In this document: positions 62,701 through 64,000 of the stretch, one piece after another
Layout: every line of letters starts with the position of its first letter
Position numbering within the stretch: position 1 is the stretch's first letter
Assembly: GCA_942486035.1 (NCBI GenBank)
Contig: CALNXK010000071.1
Span: 245,001 to 309,000 of the forward strand
Origin: Porites lobata
Lineage: Eukaryota; Cnidaria; Anthozoa; Scleractinia; Poritidae
Direction of reading: 5' to 3'
Length of the DNA stretch: 64,000 nt
Notes under the pieces: generated by a model
Told to the model about the DNA's origin: nothing
Seen by the model: the letters and a program-made list of their open reading frames with translations, nothing else
Database searches by the model: none
Translations under genes and position numbers: made by a program

Positions 62701-63351
62701 TATTACAACCATCTATAACAATGATGAAAATCTTAGTATTCGACGACCTTCATTATTTTAAGAAACGATAAAGAAACCTTGAAACCTTCGAGTCTTCCCT
62801 CTAAGCAACGTTTGGTGAGTTGATATTCATAGTACTTTAACAATTTGTTTATTTTGCACCAGATGTCTGAGAGAAAGACAAAGAAAAGTGAATTTATCAG
62901 ATCGAATCAGCTATGCGCTGCGGTTCTCGTTTTCATTAATGTACAGCAATACCCAATTCCGCACAAAACAGAGCCTTAATTTAAGATTAAGACAGTAGAT
63001 ACTGTTACACTGAAGCATTCAAAATAGCTCATGCACGTAAAACGTGCCTATGTTTTGTGCAGGCTGTTGTTCCAAGCAAAAAGATAGTAAACCATTCAAT
63101 GAAAATGCTTTATTCTTGATAAAATGTATTTACTTTTTACCAATCTCTTAGCCATGTTAGAAGCTTTATTTTGTGAATCTAACTTCCTTTAAAACAAAAT
63201 ATGGCTGCTCTCTCTACATATTGGAGCTTTTTTTGCAGCAGGCTCGTTCAATGTTGGTTTAGCTGTTGGATTATGTCTTGGTATCCTCTCACTGGTTACT
63301 TCCGTGGTCATAGGAACGCTATGGTATAAAAAGTCAAGACGTTCTAAAAAG
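15286..63351 (+). CDS. Type I membrane receptor: signal peptide, FN3-like, LDLa, TM (5' 249 codons)
   Basis: Eight exons (15286-15402, 25970-26024, 29614-29733, 30258-30325, 30753-30812, 32576-32672, 45214-45330, 63239-63351) have AG acceptors, GT donors and mutually consistent phases 0,1,1,0,0,1,1,0; total 747 nt. Residues 1-19 are a signal peptide (core LLVLLAMLQF). Residues 24-27 (LSKR) look like a furin-type site. Residues 40-57 hold a Cys-rich linker (SCNNKTCAPKTNK). Residues 60-172 look like a fibronectin-III-type beta sandwich (VPPQWKIKNFTVVF, WSVEVSWSPITG, NWSGYCIFYTT). Residues 174-211 are a complete LDL-receptor class A module with six Cys and the calcium signature DCMDGSDEE. Residues 217-239 are a transmembrane helix followed by WYKKSRRSKK. 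Five N-glycosylation sequons fit an extracellular location. The cytoplasmic part lies beyond the window. Possibly an IL-17-receptor-like or other cytokine-type receptor; that is a guess until the intracellular domain is seen. Confidence 0.7.
15403..17190. other. Receptor intron 1, first part: nothing recognised
   Basis: Short frames at 15,982-16,203 (plus) and 16,534-16,755 (minus) have no recognisable domain or splice support. Confidence 0.35.
17193..17682. mobile_element. Long-TIR MITE, copy 1, TA target duplication
   Basis: The ends match over about 140 bp as inverted repeats beginning GACCTTGTCACGGTTTTCG and running through GCCATCTTGACGAGTAGGC and CTAATGTCGAATAATTTCC. The centre has a second stem (CATTTGTCTGTAA / TTACAGACAAAT). 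Both sides are flanked by TA (17,191-17,192 and 17,683-17,684), as in Tc1/mariner-type elements. It has no coding capacity; the 97-codon minus frame across the left end is chance. Confidence 0.85.
17935..18310. repeat. Alternating GGGGCC/GGCCCC word repeat, copy 2
   Basis: After CACTGTAAAATGAAAAGAGC come about a dozen words such as CCAATTTGGCCCC, GGGGCCGAAAC, GGGGCCAATTCAGCCCC, GGGGCTGTTTTGG and GGGCCATT. Many words are near-palindromic, so single strands could fold in numerous registers. The terminal 20 bp is the reverse complement of the right end of copy 3. Confidence 0.7.
18555..19310. repeat. Degenerate direct repeat, unit about 370-390 bp
   Basis: Two consecutive blocks share TAGTGAAAATCAAAAATCAGAG-like words (18,627 and 18,983) and a pair of CCAACTCTGT/CCGACTCTGT...ACTAGT...CTTAATGGCTTG-like words (18,870 and 19,265). 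Divergent by eye; possibly a non-autonomous element duplicated in tandem. Confidence 0.45.
19514..20402 (-). CDS. Two 3' exons of an unidentified gene nested in receptor intron 1
   Basis: Exon 20310-20402 (31 codons, KGGHPFGSEQGSAALIGVLR... to ITIVE) has the acceptor CAGAAATAG and the donor GAG|GTAGGT. Exon 19514-19711 (65 codons plus stop, RDADVDRKIQDFVVTKGGII..., with IDAVIILLGCFYVFNVSY) has the acceptor TTTTTATTGCAG. Both are phase 0 and join without a break. I do not recognise the family with certainty; the C-terminal pattern of a hydrophobic VIILLG-x-FYVFN stretch followed by a Cys recalls cnidarian multi-copy uncharacterised proteins. No upstream exons were found with confidence; a good donor (CCAG|GTAAGC) at 21,351 on the same strand may belong to one. 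It may be a gene or a recently decayed copy. Confidence 0.5.
20534..20681 (+). repeat. 74-bp tandem duplication
   Basis: GCAGAATTCTGCAACC begins at 20,534 and again at 20,608, each followed by the same AT-rich sequence with two or three differences. GCAGAATTCTGC is itself a 12-bp palindrome. Confidence 0.9.
20682..22149. other. No gene seen
   Basis: Frames at 21,497-21,739 (minus) and 21,710-22,060 (plus) overlap in opposite directions without domain or splice support. Confidence 0.3.
22150..22405. repeat. Alternating GGGGCC/GGCCCC word repeat, copy 3 (inverted)
   Basis: Words GCCAAATCGG, GGGCCAAATTG, GGGCCGAATTGG, CCAAATCGGCCC and GGGGCCGATTTGG lead to the end GGCTCTTTTCATTTTACAG, the reverse complement of the start of copy 2. 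Confidence 0.7.
22474..24290 (-). pseudogene. Decayed LINE: endonuclease and partial reverse transcriptase
   Basis: On the minus strand, in order, fragments of an AP-type endonuclease appear (CRIDKALFHMRKDV near 24,190; AGDFNARTRI near 24,040; MCKSLDLRISNGRCKG and STVDYVVVSHDV at 23,900-23,790), then an RT start (SSQIGFIKGFRTTDHI at 22,710). GDFNART and VDYVVVS are the conserved Asp- and Ser-containing motifs of LINE endonucleases. Frameshifts and stops are frequent and the RT is cut off before its catalytic centre. Dead copy. Confidence 0.75.
24295..24640. repeat. Dispersed repeat with GACCCTATCTTAGTCAC words
   Basis: Degenerate words of the type GACC-(N)-TATCTTAGTCAC, CCCAACTTAGTCAC, CCATTCTAGTAACAC and CCCCATTATAGTC are repeated, followed by CCCCCCCCTGGGAC. 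Similar vocabulary occurs at 3,637-3,795. No coding capacity. Confidence 0.5.
24641..25969. other. Receptor intron 1, last part: nothing recognised
   Basis: Only short unsupported frames. Confidence 0.35.
25970..26024 (+). CDS. Receptor exon 2: short Cys-containing linker
   Basis: The acceptor TTTTTTCTTTCAG precedes 55 nt encoding DSSPVSCNNKTCAPKTNK; the donor is AAAG|GTGAGG, phase 1. The next exon supplies TA to complete GTA (Val). Too short for ORF scans. Confidence 0.6.
26450..26760 (+). mobile_element. LINE 3' fragment
   Basis: Read with one frameshift, the plus strand shows FDYLNEITCFPFRNYFQRF, YTRHNG and then FARRRFYFLGASLFNSLPLS, the C-terminal signature of LINE polyproteins. 3'UTR-like AT-rich sequence follows. 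No RT core. Confidence 0.65.
27101..27130 (+). repeat. Dispersed word AAAACGAGCACGGTGACCCC
   Basis: The same word, with two differences, occurs at 27,987-28,012 on the same strand, each followed by a T-rich tract. Probably two fragments of one repeat family. Confidence 0.5.
27305..27385 (+). ncRNA. Hammerhead-ribozyme-like fold in a retroelement remnant
   Basis: CTGAAGA (27,314-27,320) fits the conserved CUGANGA core, followed after one extra A by a six-pair stem GGCTGG/CCAGCC with a short loop, then GAAA (27,339-27,342), then a seven-pair stem TATTGTT/AACAATA. That is the order core 1, stem II, core 2, stem III of a hammerhead. Against activity: the extra A before stem II, C instead of U at the expected cleavage triplet, and a weak stem I. 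Similar motifs occur in Penelope-like elements and retrozymes. Likely a degenerate copy. Confidence 0.35.
27386..29076. other. Receptor intron 2: nothing further recognised
   Basis: Short frames on both strands, none with domain or splice support. Confidence 0.3.
29077..29538. mobile_element. Long-TIR MITE, copy 2
   Basis: Same family as the element at 17,193: it begins GACCTTGTCACGG and ends CCGTGACACGG, with the words GCCATCTTGATGAGTAGG and CTAATGTCGAATAATTTCC and the central TTTGTCTGTAA stem. The right arm has lost about 40 bp relative to copy 1. It ends about 75 bp before receptor exon 3. Confidence 0.85.
29614..29733 (+). CDS. Receptor exon 3: first half of FN3-like module
   Basis: The acceptor TTCTTTTCTTGTCAACAG and the donor CGG|GTAAAG enclose 120 nt, phase 1 to phase 1. 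The coding frame gives CSFEVPPQWKIKNFTVVF and later WSVEVSWSPIT. Alternating hydrophobics with a Trp before the next strand are typical of FN3-like folds. The frame was partly visible as an ORF from 29,538, of which the first part is intron. Confidence 0.75.
30082..30145. mobile_element. 64-bp hairpin element with 8-bp target duplication
   Basis: CAACCTCGT...GGCGCTTTT and its reverse complement AAAAAGCGCC...ACGAGGTTG form a hairpin with almost no loop. The direct repeat CAATTTTG flanks it (30,074-30,081 and 30,147-30,154), so this appears to be a complete, very small hAT-type (8-bp TSD) MITE inside the 524-bp intron 3 of the receptor gene. Confidence 0.65.
30258..30325 (+). CDS. Receptor exon 4: FN3-like strand NWSGYCIFY
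   Basis: The acceptor CTCTTTTGGTCAG and the donor CCA|GTAAGA enclose 68 nt (phase 1 to 0). Encodes SPQNWSGYCIFYTTDYTEDS. The intron before it is only 524 bp and holds the 64-bp hairpin element at 30,082. Confidence 0.75.
30753..30812 (+). CDS. Receptor exon 5: 20-codon FN3-like segment
   Basis: The acceptor TTTTTTGTTCGTTCCCTTTAAG and the donor ACA|GTAAGT enclose exactly 60 nt in phase 0. Encodes NQTSVKLTFSKEKKTPFYVT, with one N-glycosylation sequon. Confidence 0.7.
31004..31027 (+). repeat. (AAC)n microsatellite
   Basis: Seven AAC units followed by an A run. Confidence 0.9.
31702..32282. mobile_element. TTAA-flanked MITE, TIR CCCTCGGACGTA
   Basis: TTAACCCTCGGACGTA at 31,698 and its exact reverse complement at 32,271-32,286 bound 581 bp. 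TTAA target sites fit piggyBac or Kolobok families. The interior has a G-rich tract (GGGGGAGGGGGG) and the words GCCATCTTGG and CATCTTGG. No ORF. Confidence 0.75.
32576..32672 (+). CDS. Receptor exon 6: end of FN3-like module
   Basis: The acceptor CTTTATTCTTGCAG and the donor TCTG|GTGAGA enclose 97 nt, phase 0 to 1. Encodes GYTVPLSPDTSLPVEKLQLL and then TFTPTVYVPTSS, a Pro/Thr/Ser stalk. The following intron (12.5 kb) contains the DIRS element, the hAT-like element and the 2-kb foldback. Confidence 0.7.
32785..33330 (+). repeat. Duplicated block of about 165 bp just left of the DIRS element
   Basis: 32,785-32,955 and 33,163-33,324 share TTTAAAATTGACTTTCCACC, the GACATCACCGAGATGTGTGA word and AAAACATTTTTGTTTGGTAT in the same orientation, with an internal 10-bp indel. 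The second copy ends about 12 bp before the DIRS A1 repeat. Confidence 0.85.
33336..33580 (+). repeat. DIRS A1 terminal repeat
   Basis: 245 bp, direct repeat of 38,661-38,905; differs at about five bases by eye. It probably holds the promoter. The Gag frame opens about 100 bp downstream. Confidence 0.9.
33682..34674 (+). pseudogene. DIRS Gag-like protein (truncated)
   Basis: 330 codons: a basic, Gln/Pro-rich N-terminus (MSSSRKRSNQQRN), then the conserved DIRS Gag part (GEFFDLSKLLPKNL, EQWTTAFTTYM, LIRYAARVHKGLGWAIYD, LKEEYPLF) and the start of a Cys/His knuckle (CSRGQCEYQHIC). The frame stops right after the knuckle; another frame continues to 34,957 with element-like sequence (TPINVNRVEIALADHPNRV), so the pol part is reached only through a frame change. 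Predicted nucleocapsid role, inferred from family. Confidence 0.75.
35106..35793 (+). mobile_element. LINE 3' fragment inserted in the DIRS pol gene
   Basis: The frame 35,144-35,647 is a LINE C-terminal RT extension (LGVHLSHNLSW, YCSLVGPILEYASPVWAALP, LPTLLSRRDEACGRF), with a 100-bp 3'UTR and an (ATT)n tail at 35,747-35,793. DIRS coding sequence stops at about 35,105 (CCTATCGGG) and resumes at 35,794 (ATAGGATTAGGACCT). It is 5'-truncated, as is typical for LINE insertion. Confidence 0.85.
35794..36232 (+). pseudogene. DIRS reverse transcriptase (broken)
   Basis: DIRS-type RT motifs: KFRTIFHFSFPKSGV, FLAKTDVDSAFRLIPI, LPFGLRSAPFLFNQL and the catalytic YILDDF (usual YLDDF with one residue change). 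The start is cut by the LINE and the frame ends soon after the catalytic box; a related frame with the thumb/connection part (FKNLGIPIAPHKTQGPS) follows at 36,256. Confidence 0.8.
36256..36471 (+). pseudogene. DIRS RT thumb and connection segment
   Basis: Frame-shifted continuation of the RT (NLGIPIAPHKTQGPSTTLEF, PPDKVQRLTSCFTEFL). Stops at 36,471; the next recognisable segment is RNase H. Confidence 0.65.
36615..37078 (+). pseudogene. DIRS RNase H domain
   Basis: Contains the catalytic set of RNase H: TDASGSLGFG (Asp), AWQELFAF (Glu), FCDNESVVSIV (Asp) and GKRNDMADSLSR (Asp). The reading frame enters from the previous segment without a start codon and runs on past the domain, overlapping the recombinase frame. 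Confidence 0.8.
37079..37972 (+). pseudogene. DIRS tyrosine recombinase, box-A Arg replaced by Gln
   Basis: 297 codons. The N-terminal SAM-like part is HSTIKGYLAAVRHFHIRHGY. The catalytic domain has HSYR (His221, Arg224), GRW (Trp247) and ERYI (nucleophile Tyr255). Box A reads FFGFMQLGERT where the family has an Arg at the Gln106 position, so one of the two catalytic arginines seems lost; CGG to CAG is a one-base CpG transition. It probably cuts and closes the circular DIRS cDNA at insertion. The C-terminus runs into a tandem duplication. Confidence 0.8.
37757..38098 (+). repeat. 171-bp tandem duplication of the recombinase active-site region
   Basis: 37,757-37,927 (GCAGCGACAGCTGCAGC... to GTTTACATTGTTTGTG) is repeated at 37,929-38,098 with scattered differences and small deletions. 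The duplicated piece covers the region from just after HSYR through Trp247 and Tyr255. Confidence 0.85.
38333..38663 (+). repeat. DIRS B1 repeat with hairpin row
   Basis: 331 bp, direct repeat of 39,195-39,525. It abuts A2. It contains five consecutive stem-loops at 38,394-38,528, each with a 7-nt loop (see the separate entry). Confidence 0.9.
38394..38528 (+). other. Five hairpins with exact 7-nt loops
   Basis: GGGG-ATCGGTA-CCCC (38,394), GGAGG-ATTATCA-CCTCC (38,444), AGGGG-ATTACTA-CCCCT (38,464), AAGGG-ATTATCA-CCCTT (38,490) and GAGAGA-ATTATCA-TCTCTC (38,509). Stems differ but pair perfectly; three loops are identical. This pattern of stem covariation with a conserved loop implies a selected fold in RNA or single-stranded DNA, or repeated protein sites. 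Confidence 0.8.
38661..38905 (+). repeat. DIRS A2 repeat
   Basis: 245 bp copy of A1. After it comes 289 bp of sequence found only once, then B2. Confidence 0.9.
39195..39525 (+). repeat. DIRS B2 terminal repeat with hairpin row
   Basis: 331 bp copy of B1 ending ...GATAGCATTAAAT. The five hairpins (39,256-39,391) are all conserved; the differences from B1 fall outside the stems and 7-nt loops. Confidence 0.9.
39526..40692. other. No gene seen; TTTTAAA-rich sequence
   Basis: Many words such as TTTAAAATACGTTTAAAATACG and CATTTTAAACC near 40,250-40,420 give the stretch an internal repetitiveness. Similar words occur right of the 2-kb foldback at 44,405-44,540. Confidence 0.4.
40700..42145. mobile_element. 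hAT-like non-autonomous element with TSD CAGTGGT
   Basis: The ends are inverted repeats: CAGGAGCCCATCAAATGGAG and onward through CTCAACCCTTTCCCGA and TAGATTTATAA on one side, and the reverse complement at 42,020-42,145 on the other. CAGTGGT flanks both sides (40,693-40,699 and 42,146-42,152); with the adjacent mismatched base this could be an 8-bp hAT duplication. 1,446 bp, no transposase frame. Confidence 0.8.
42355..44401. mobile_element. 2.05-kb foldback element, TTAA site
   Basis: The arms of about 840 and 770 bp (42,355-43,195 and 43,630-44,401) are reverse complements along their length, starting GGTGACTCGACCCAGTTTTT and including CTGAACAAGAATGTTG near the loop. The loop is about 430 bp. 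The flanks are TTAA on the left and TTAG on the right, so probably a TTAA target with one mutation, as in Kolobok or piggyBac. No transposase. ORFs in the arms mirror each other and are not genes. Confidence 0.85.
44870..45060. repeat. Degenerate ATCGAT-word array
   Basis: ATCGAT or TATCGGAA words occur about every 15-25 bp (TTATCGATAG, GAAATCGATATTG, TTATCGATTTCTATCG, TTATCGGAAATCG, CATCGATATTTG, CTATCGATTGTTATTG). It ends about 150 bp before the LDLa exon. Confidence 0.7.
45214..45330 (+). CDS. Receptor exon 7: LDL-receptor class A module
   Basis: A phase 1-1 exon of 117 nt, as usual for LDLa modules. Six cysteines (ECS, LIC, RKC, QLC, ADC, NNC) and the acidic calcium site DCMDGSDEE are all present, with one N-V-T sequon. 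The acceptor is TTATCCCTCAACAG and the donor GCC|GTAAGT. This is the most secure exon of the gene. Confidence 0.9.
45331..46002. other. Receptor intron 7, first part: nothing recognised
   Basis: No supported exon or element. Confidence 0.35.
46003..46383. mobile_element. 381-bp near-perfect palindrome with TA flanks
   Basis: Both halves match as inverted repeats over about 190 bp (roughly ten mismatches) with no loop; the centre is GGGTCGACCC at 46,193. The ends are GAGTACTAAAGTG and its complement. TA flanks both sides (46,001-46,002 and 46,384-46,385). Tc1/mariner-type MITE or snap-back form. Confidence 0.9.
46384..48039. other. No gene seen
   Basis: The plus-strand frame at 47,426-47,722 contains an acceptor-like site but no donor and ends in a stop; I recognise no domain. 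Nothing else supported. Confidence 0.3.
48044..48092 (+). repeat. (AAT)n-(CAT)n microsatellite
   Basis: About five AAT/ATG units followed by ten CAT units. Confidence 0.9.
48165..48315 (+). pseudogene. LINE 1, piece 1 of 3 (RT C-terminal part)
   Basis: CQSAFYHLRNI, RKTLIHAFVTSKI and YNLLLS are LINE RT tail motifs. The sequence is cut at 48,316 by the TTAA-flanked foldback and resumes at 52,975. Confidence 0.8.
50776..51810. mobile_element. Tigger/pogo-like non-autonomous element in the foldback right arm
   Basis: The ends CGGTGGAACCTCGATTTAACG and (reverse complement) CAGTGGAACCGCAATATAAAC resemble pogo/Tigger termini. TA flanks both sides. The left arm of the foldback carries the empty site (GAGAATATAAGGGCC at 49,477-49,491 on the minus strand) with a single TA, which shows the insertion directly. 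The interior includes GTTATATCGAGGTT, a second terminus-like word, just before another insertion. Confidence 0.75.
51371..51746. mobile_element. G-rich element with CCGTAAA ends inside the Tigger-like element
   Basis: CCGTAAATCCTCTATTAAGC at the left and the complement of CCGTAAAACCTATATTAAAGC at the right bound 376 bp with G tracts (GGGGGGGGGG). CATA flanks both sides (51,367-51,370 and 51,747-51,750). Non-coding. Confidence 0.6.
52975..53230 (+). pseudogene. LINE 1, piece 2 of 3
   Basis: Continues piece 1: KLQYVQNSAARLLTG, HITPVLRDLHWLPVHERI, LAPSYLSDL and LRSSDKELLSR, with one stop and one frameshift. Cut at 53,230 by a minus-strand LINE. Confidence 0.8.
53231..53296 (-). mobile_element. 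LINE 2, 3' end and (CTTA)n tail
   Basis: On the minus strand, AATAAAGTCC is followed by seven CTTA units, the 3' tail of the LINE whose coding end lies at 58,048-58,344. The LTR element separates the two parts. Confidence 0.75.
53297..53456 (-). repeat. 3' LTR of the gypsy-type element
   Basis: 160 bp, TG...CA on the plus strand as drawn. Preceded in element orientation by the polypurine tract at 53,457-53,467. Confidence 0.9.
53594..54277 (-). pseudogene. gypsy-type integrase C-terminal part
   Basis: 227 codons: the end of the integrase core (ALLNWRNTPSEGMDTSPAQR), a KNYYDRHVKPL linker, an SH3-like part (GKTVRVRLPGEKVWSPAECV, SYLVKTGDAVYRRYRRDL) and a Pro/Ser-rich basic tail. Separated from the core by a stop near 54,300. 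Confidence 0.85.
54308..55031 (-). pseudogene. gypsy-type integrase zinc-binding and core region
   Basis: Two overlapping frames (54,308-54,880 and 54,642-55,031) carry the integrase: a zinc-binding module with CDVC but HATRIG where a second His is usual, then core motifs WAKLAADLCELHGRTLLVVS and VTDNGPQFSSHEF with the two catalytic aspartates. Frameshifted between the modules. Confidence 0.8.
55024..55566 (-). pseudogene. gypsy-type RT connection and RNase H
   Basis: YLSKFLPRLSDITKPLRDL, WDEPQRSAFERLKQAVS, then RNase H motifs QCDASQRGLGAAL, EKELLAIVFA and QTDHKPLESIF. One frame, ended by a stop before the integrase region. Confidence 0.85.
55841..56602 (-). pseudogene. gypsy-type reverse transcriptase, stop before the active site
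   Basis: RT landmarks: KREIIARVTTPTPWISSMVV, KLRICLNLMDLNRAL, SLDVSNGFWHVVLD and PFGIRSAPEVFQ. The frame ends in TAG at 55,841-55,843, immediately upstream of the ADD catalytic pair (55,827-55,835), which is still readable in the next bases. Confidence 0.85.
56409..57413 (-). pseudogene. gypsy-type Gag capsid end, zinc knuckle and protease
   Basis: Capsid-like MQESGESYDHYRTALRQLAE, then Cys/His knuckles (CEFCAREHD...C and CNKCGKKNHFANVC), then an aspartic protease with the active site DTGTQCNVVPLHLY. The frame runs into the start of the RT linker where a frameshift leads to the next segment. The upstream capsid part lies in the same frame beyond a stop. Confidence 0.85.
57531..57716 (-). pseudogene. 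gypsy-type Gag N-terminal fragment
   Basis: 61 codons (MVSGEGAYALPNSSADTS..., PPPPPLDIHDSNAGEKWKDF). Its ATG overlaps the last base of the 5' LTR and the primer-binding site, so there is no leader. A stop at 57,531 separates it from the rest of Gag. Confidence 0.75.
57716..57875 (-). repeat. 5' LTR of the gypsy-type element
   Basis: 160 bp; differs from the 3' LTR at about 14 positions. Confidence 0.9.
57876..58350 (-). mobile_element. LINE 2 C-terminal coding end and 3'UTR, minus strand
   Basis: The frame 58,048-58,344 (SASLRENSYVHLRNKRNC, GGRTFAVRTIKDWNNLP, SLKSFKAELWKIVLNSQ) is a LINE C-terminus. Its 3'UTR is interrupted by the LTR element and continues at 53,231-53,296 with the CTTA tail. 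Confidence 0.8.
58351..58622 (+). pseudogene. LINE 1, piece 3 of 3 with 3'UTR and tail
   Basis: YGERAFSFIAPKLWNTLPLN and, one frame over, RKSAESFKSTLKTYLFRNYF complete the LINE 1 C-terminus split by the insertions. The 3'UTR ends TTGTAAAGCACTG...AGCGCTATATATG with an (ATG)/(ATT) tail at 58,596-58,622. Confidence 0.85.
58622..58712. repeat. AT-rich microsatellite cluster
   Basis: (ATT)n, then ACAATAACAATAATAATAATG words. Source of long isoleucine frames. Confidence 0.85.
58713..59265. other. No gene seen
   Basis: AT-rich; contains AATCCAAGACGGCGG near 59,062. Confidence 0.3.
59266..60095. mobile_element. Element with C/G-tract terminal inverted repeats
   Basis: ATGCATCAGTTAATTCCACC followed by TGCG and a C12-14 tract at the left, and its complement ending at 60,095, bound 830 bp. 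Inside, GGCAAATGCCCC and GCCCGGGG words occur in both orientations. Non-coding; the superfamily is unknown. Confidence 0.65.
60329..61545 (+). pseudogene. Frameshifted copy of a Cys/His-rich cnidarian gene family
   Basis: An acceptor (TTTTTTAG, 60,329) opens an exon-like frame (NKHKRIINIESDGTPNKRPC, LRAAEVRQYVPILDRAK, YYRKCRNIFTLKRDLERC). Frame changes follow: a segment with KRVCIF, LIQGIDLRADENIRKTG, and EACYHGTCYREHT (60,731-60,937), a stop, and a third frame at 61,102-61,545 (KESSKTHLRRKLQAEFG, RTFIIHANLSRLQLAKEV). The Cys/His pattern (C-x2-C...C-x3-H-x2-C) looks zinc-binding; the second Cys codon carries the frameshift. Family known to me only as multi-copy uncharacterised cnidarian proteins. 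Probably a decayed copy. Confidence 0.6.
61868..62003 (+). repeat. Duplicated segment ending TTCACGTGCAAACTGTATGATT
   Basis: TACGAA...GGAACAAAGTCC...TTCACGTGCAAACTGTATG at 61,868 and a related copy at 61,945, about 75-80 bp apart. Short direct repeat, function unknown. Confidence 0.6.
62051..62534. mobile_element. 484-bp MITE with 9-bp target duplication GAACGTATG
   Basis: The ends TGGCCTCCCAGGCAGGCG and TAGCCTCCCACGCAGGCG (as inverted repeats) continue through GGGGAGCTCGTTTTTCATCC. GAACGTATG flanks both sides (62,042-62,050 and 62,535-62,543). A 9-bp duplication fits Mutator-like elements. The 99-codon frame inside is chance. Confidence 0.85.
62544..63238. other. Receptor intron 7, last part: nothing recognised
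   Basis: AT-rich, no element ends seen. Confidence 0.35.
63239..63351 (+). CDS. Receptor exon 8: transmembrane segment
   Basis: The acceptor TTTTTTTGCAG and the donor AAG|GTAAAC enclose 113 nt (phase 1 to 0). Encodes a 23-residue hydrophobic stretch starting NVGLAVGLCLGIL, then the stop-transfer sequence WYKKSRRSKK. Phase 1 in matches the LDLa exon, whose last base C completes CCA (Pro212). Confidence 0.8.
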
Positions 63352-64000
63352 GTAAACGTTTACGCCTTTCACACGTGCCTGTGTAACAAAAACAACAGGA
63401 AGCATGAAATACTACCATATTTTAAACTTATTTTTACGTCGATGACAAGAATAGTATAATAGCAGAAAACCCAGTCGGAATAACTTAAAGAGACAAACAG
63501 GCTGTGTGGTTTCATTCATGGTGGCTTAAGAAAAAGAAGAAAAGAAATTAATCAAAGCGTATATTAAGTACTGAACATGGAAATTAAAGTTGTTGATGAC
63601 AGAGTGACAGTGTATACTGGCGTGAATAATTCATCGAGAAGCGAGCGGAAGTGAGGTTAATAAATCTGTCGGAATTTGCTTTGCCCGTGGCTCTCACGAA
63701 ATAGCCAAGCGAAGTGTCATCTTGCTTTGGTCATAAATCTTTCTATCGGTTTGGTATCCAGAGTTTCCTAGCAACGATGTCGCGACTAAGCTCCAATTAA
63801 CGTCATTCAGTCTGACGTCTCGTCTCAGTAGGTGCATTTTTCGGTTTCCAGGCAACACTTCCATGGAGCCGGTTGACGTCAAGGAGCATAGACCAATTCG
63901 GCTAACTCAATGTTGTACCCAATTCAAACCCTTTATTTTTTTAAATGTGAATTCCACCTTGCTATATAGATTTAGCCACAGCTAAAAGCGAAGCTCCCAT
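63352..64000. other. Receptor intron 8, cut by the window edge
   Basis: Begins with the donor GTAAAC. No further exon is recognisable before the edge; the cytoplasmic domain must lie to the right. Confidence 0.4.

Noticed and set aside
1..64000. tRNA, rRNA, snRNA genes or CRISPR arrays
   Set aside because: No sequence with B-box, cloverleaf or spacer-repeat structure was seen; without a covariance search small RNA genes could be missed.

Overview
The window looks like genomic DNA of an anthozoan cnidarian, most likely a stony coral. It is AT-rich, has spliced genes with GT-AG introns, and is full of eukaryotic mobile elements: 3'-ended fragments of CR1/L2/Jockey-type LINEs, a DIRS-order tyrosine-recombinase retroelement, a Ty3/gypsy-type LTR element, TTAA and TA foldback elements and MITEs. 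There are no bacterial operons, CRISPR arrays, tRNA or rRNA genes that I can see. The species is inference only.

Layout. (1) 1-2.4 kb, minus strand: an apparently intact three-exon gene for a 501-residue protein with a SWIM zinc finger and a YqaJ/lambda-exonuclease-like nuclease domain. (2) 2.4-15.2 kb: no convincing gene; a MITE, a decayed LINE, a 125-bp tandem repeat, a 63-bp satellite with higher-order alternation, and a second LINE 3' end. (3) 15,286 to the right edge, plus strand: eight exons whose phases join without conflict into the first 249 codons of a type I membrane receptor (signal peptide, fibronectin-III-like module, LDL-receptor class A module, transmembrane helix). The gene runs off the window. 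Its introns of 0.4 to 17.9 kb hold nearly everything else.

Inside those introns: a minus-strand gene fragment (19.5-20.4 kb); a decayed endonuclease/RT LINE on the minus strand (22.5-24.3 kb); two copies of a long-TIR MITE whose ends carry a YY1-like word; a DIRS-order element with A1...B1-A2...B2 split direct repeats (33.3-39.5 kb), itself interrupted by a LINE; a hAT-like element; two large TTAA-flanked foldback elements (2.0 and 4.65 kb); a nearly perfect 381-bp palindrome; and a nest in which a plus-strand LINE (48.2-58.6 kb) was split by the 4.65-kb foldback (itself hit by a TA-flanked element that contains another element) and by a minus-strand LINE that was in turn hit by an LTR retrotransposon. 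Near the right end lie a G/C-tract element, a frameshifted copy of a Cys/His-rich gene, and a 9-bp-TSD element.

The most unusual signals are: a row of five hairpins with exact 7-nt loops and different stems in both B repeats of the DIRS element; a family of segments built from alternating GGGGCC/GGCCCC words at three loci; the A/B dimeric 63-bp satellite; a hammerhead-ribozyme-like fold at 27.3 kb; and the receptor gene itself, assembled here by eye from splice phases.
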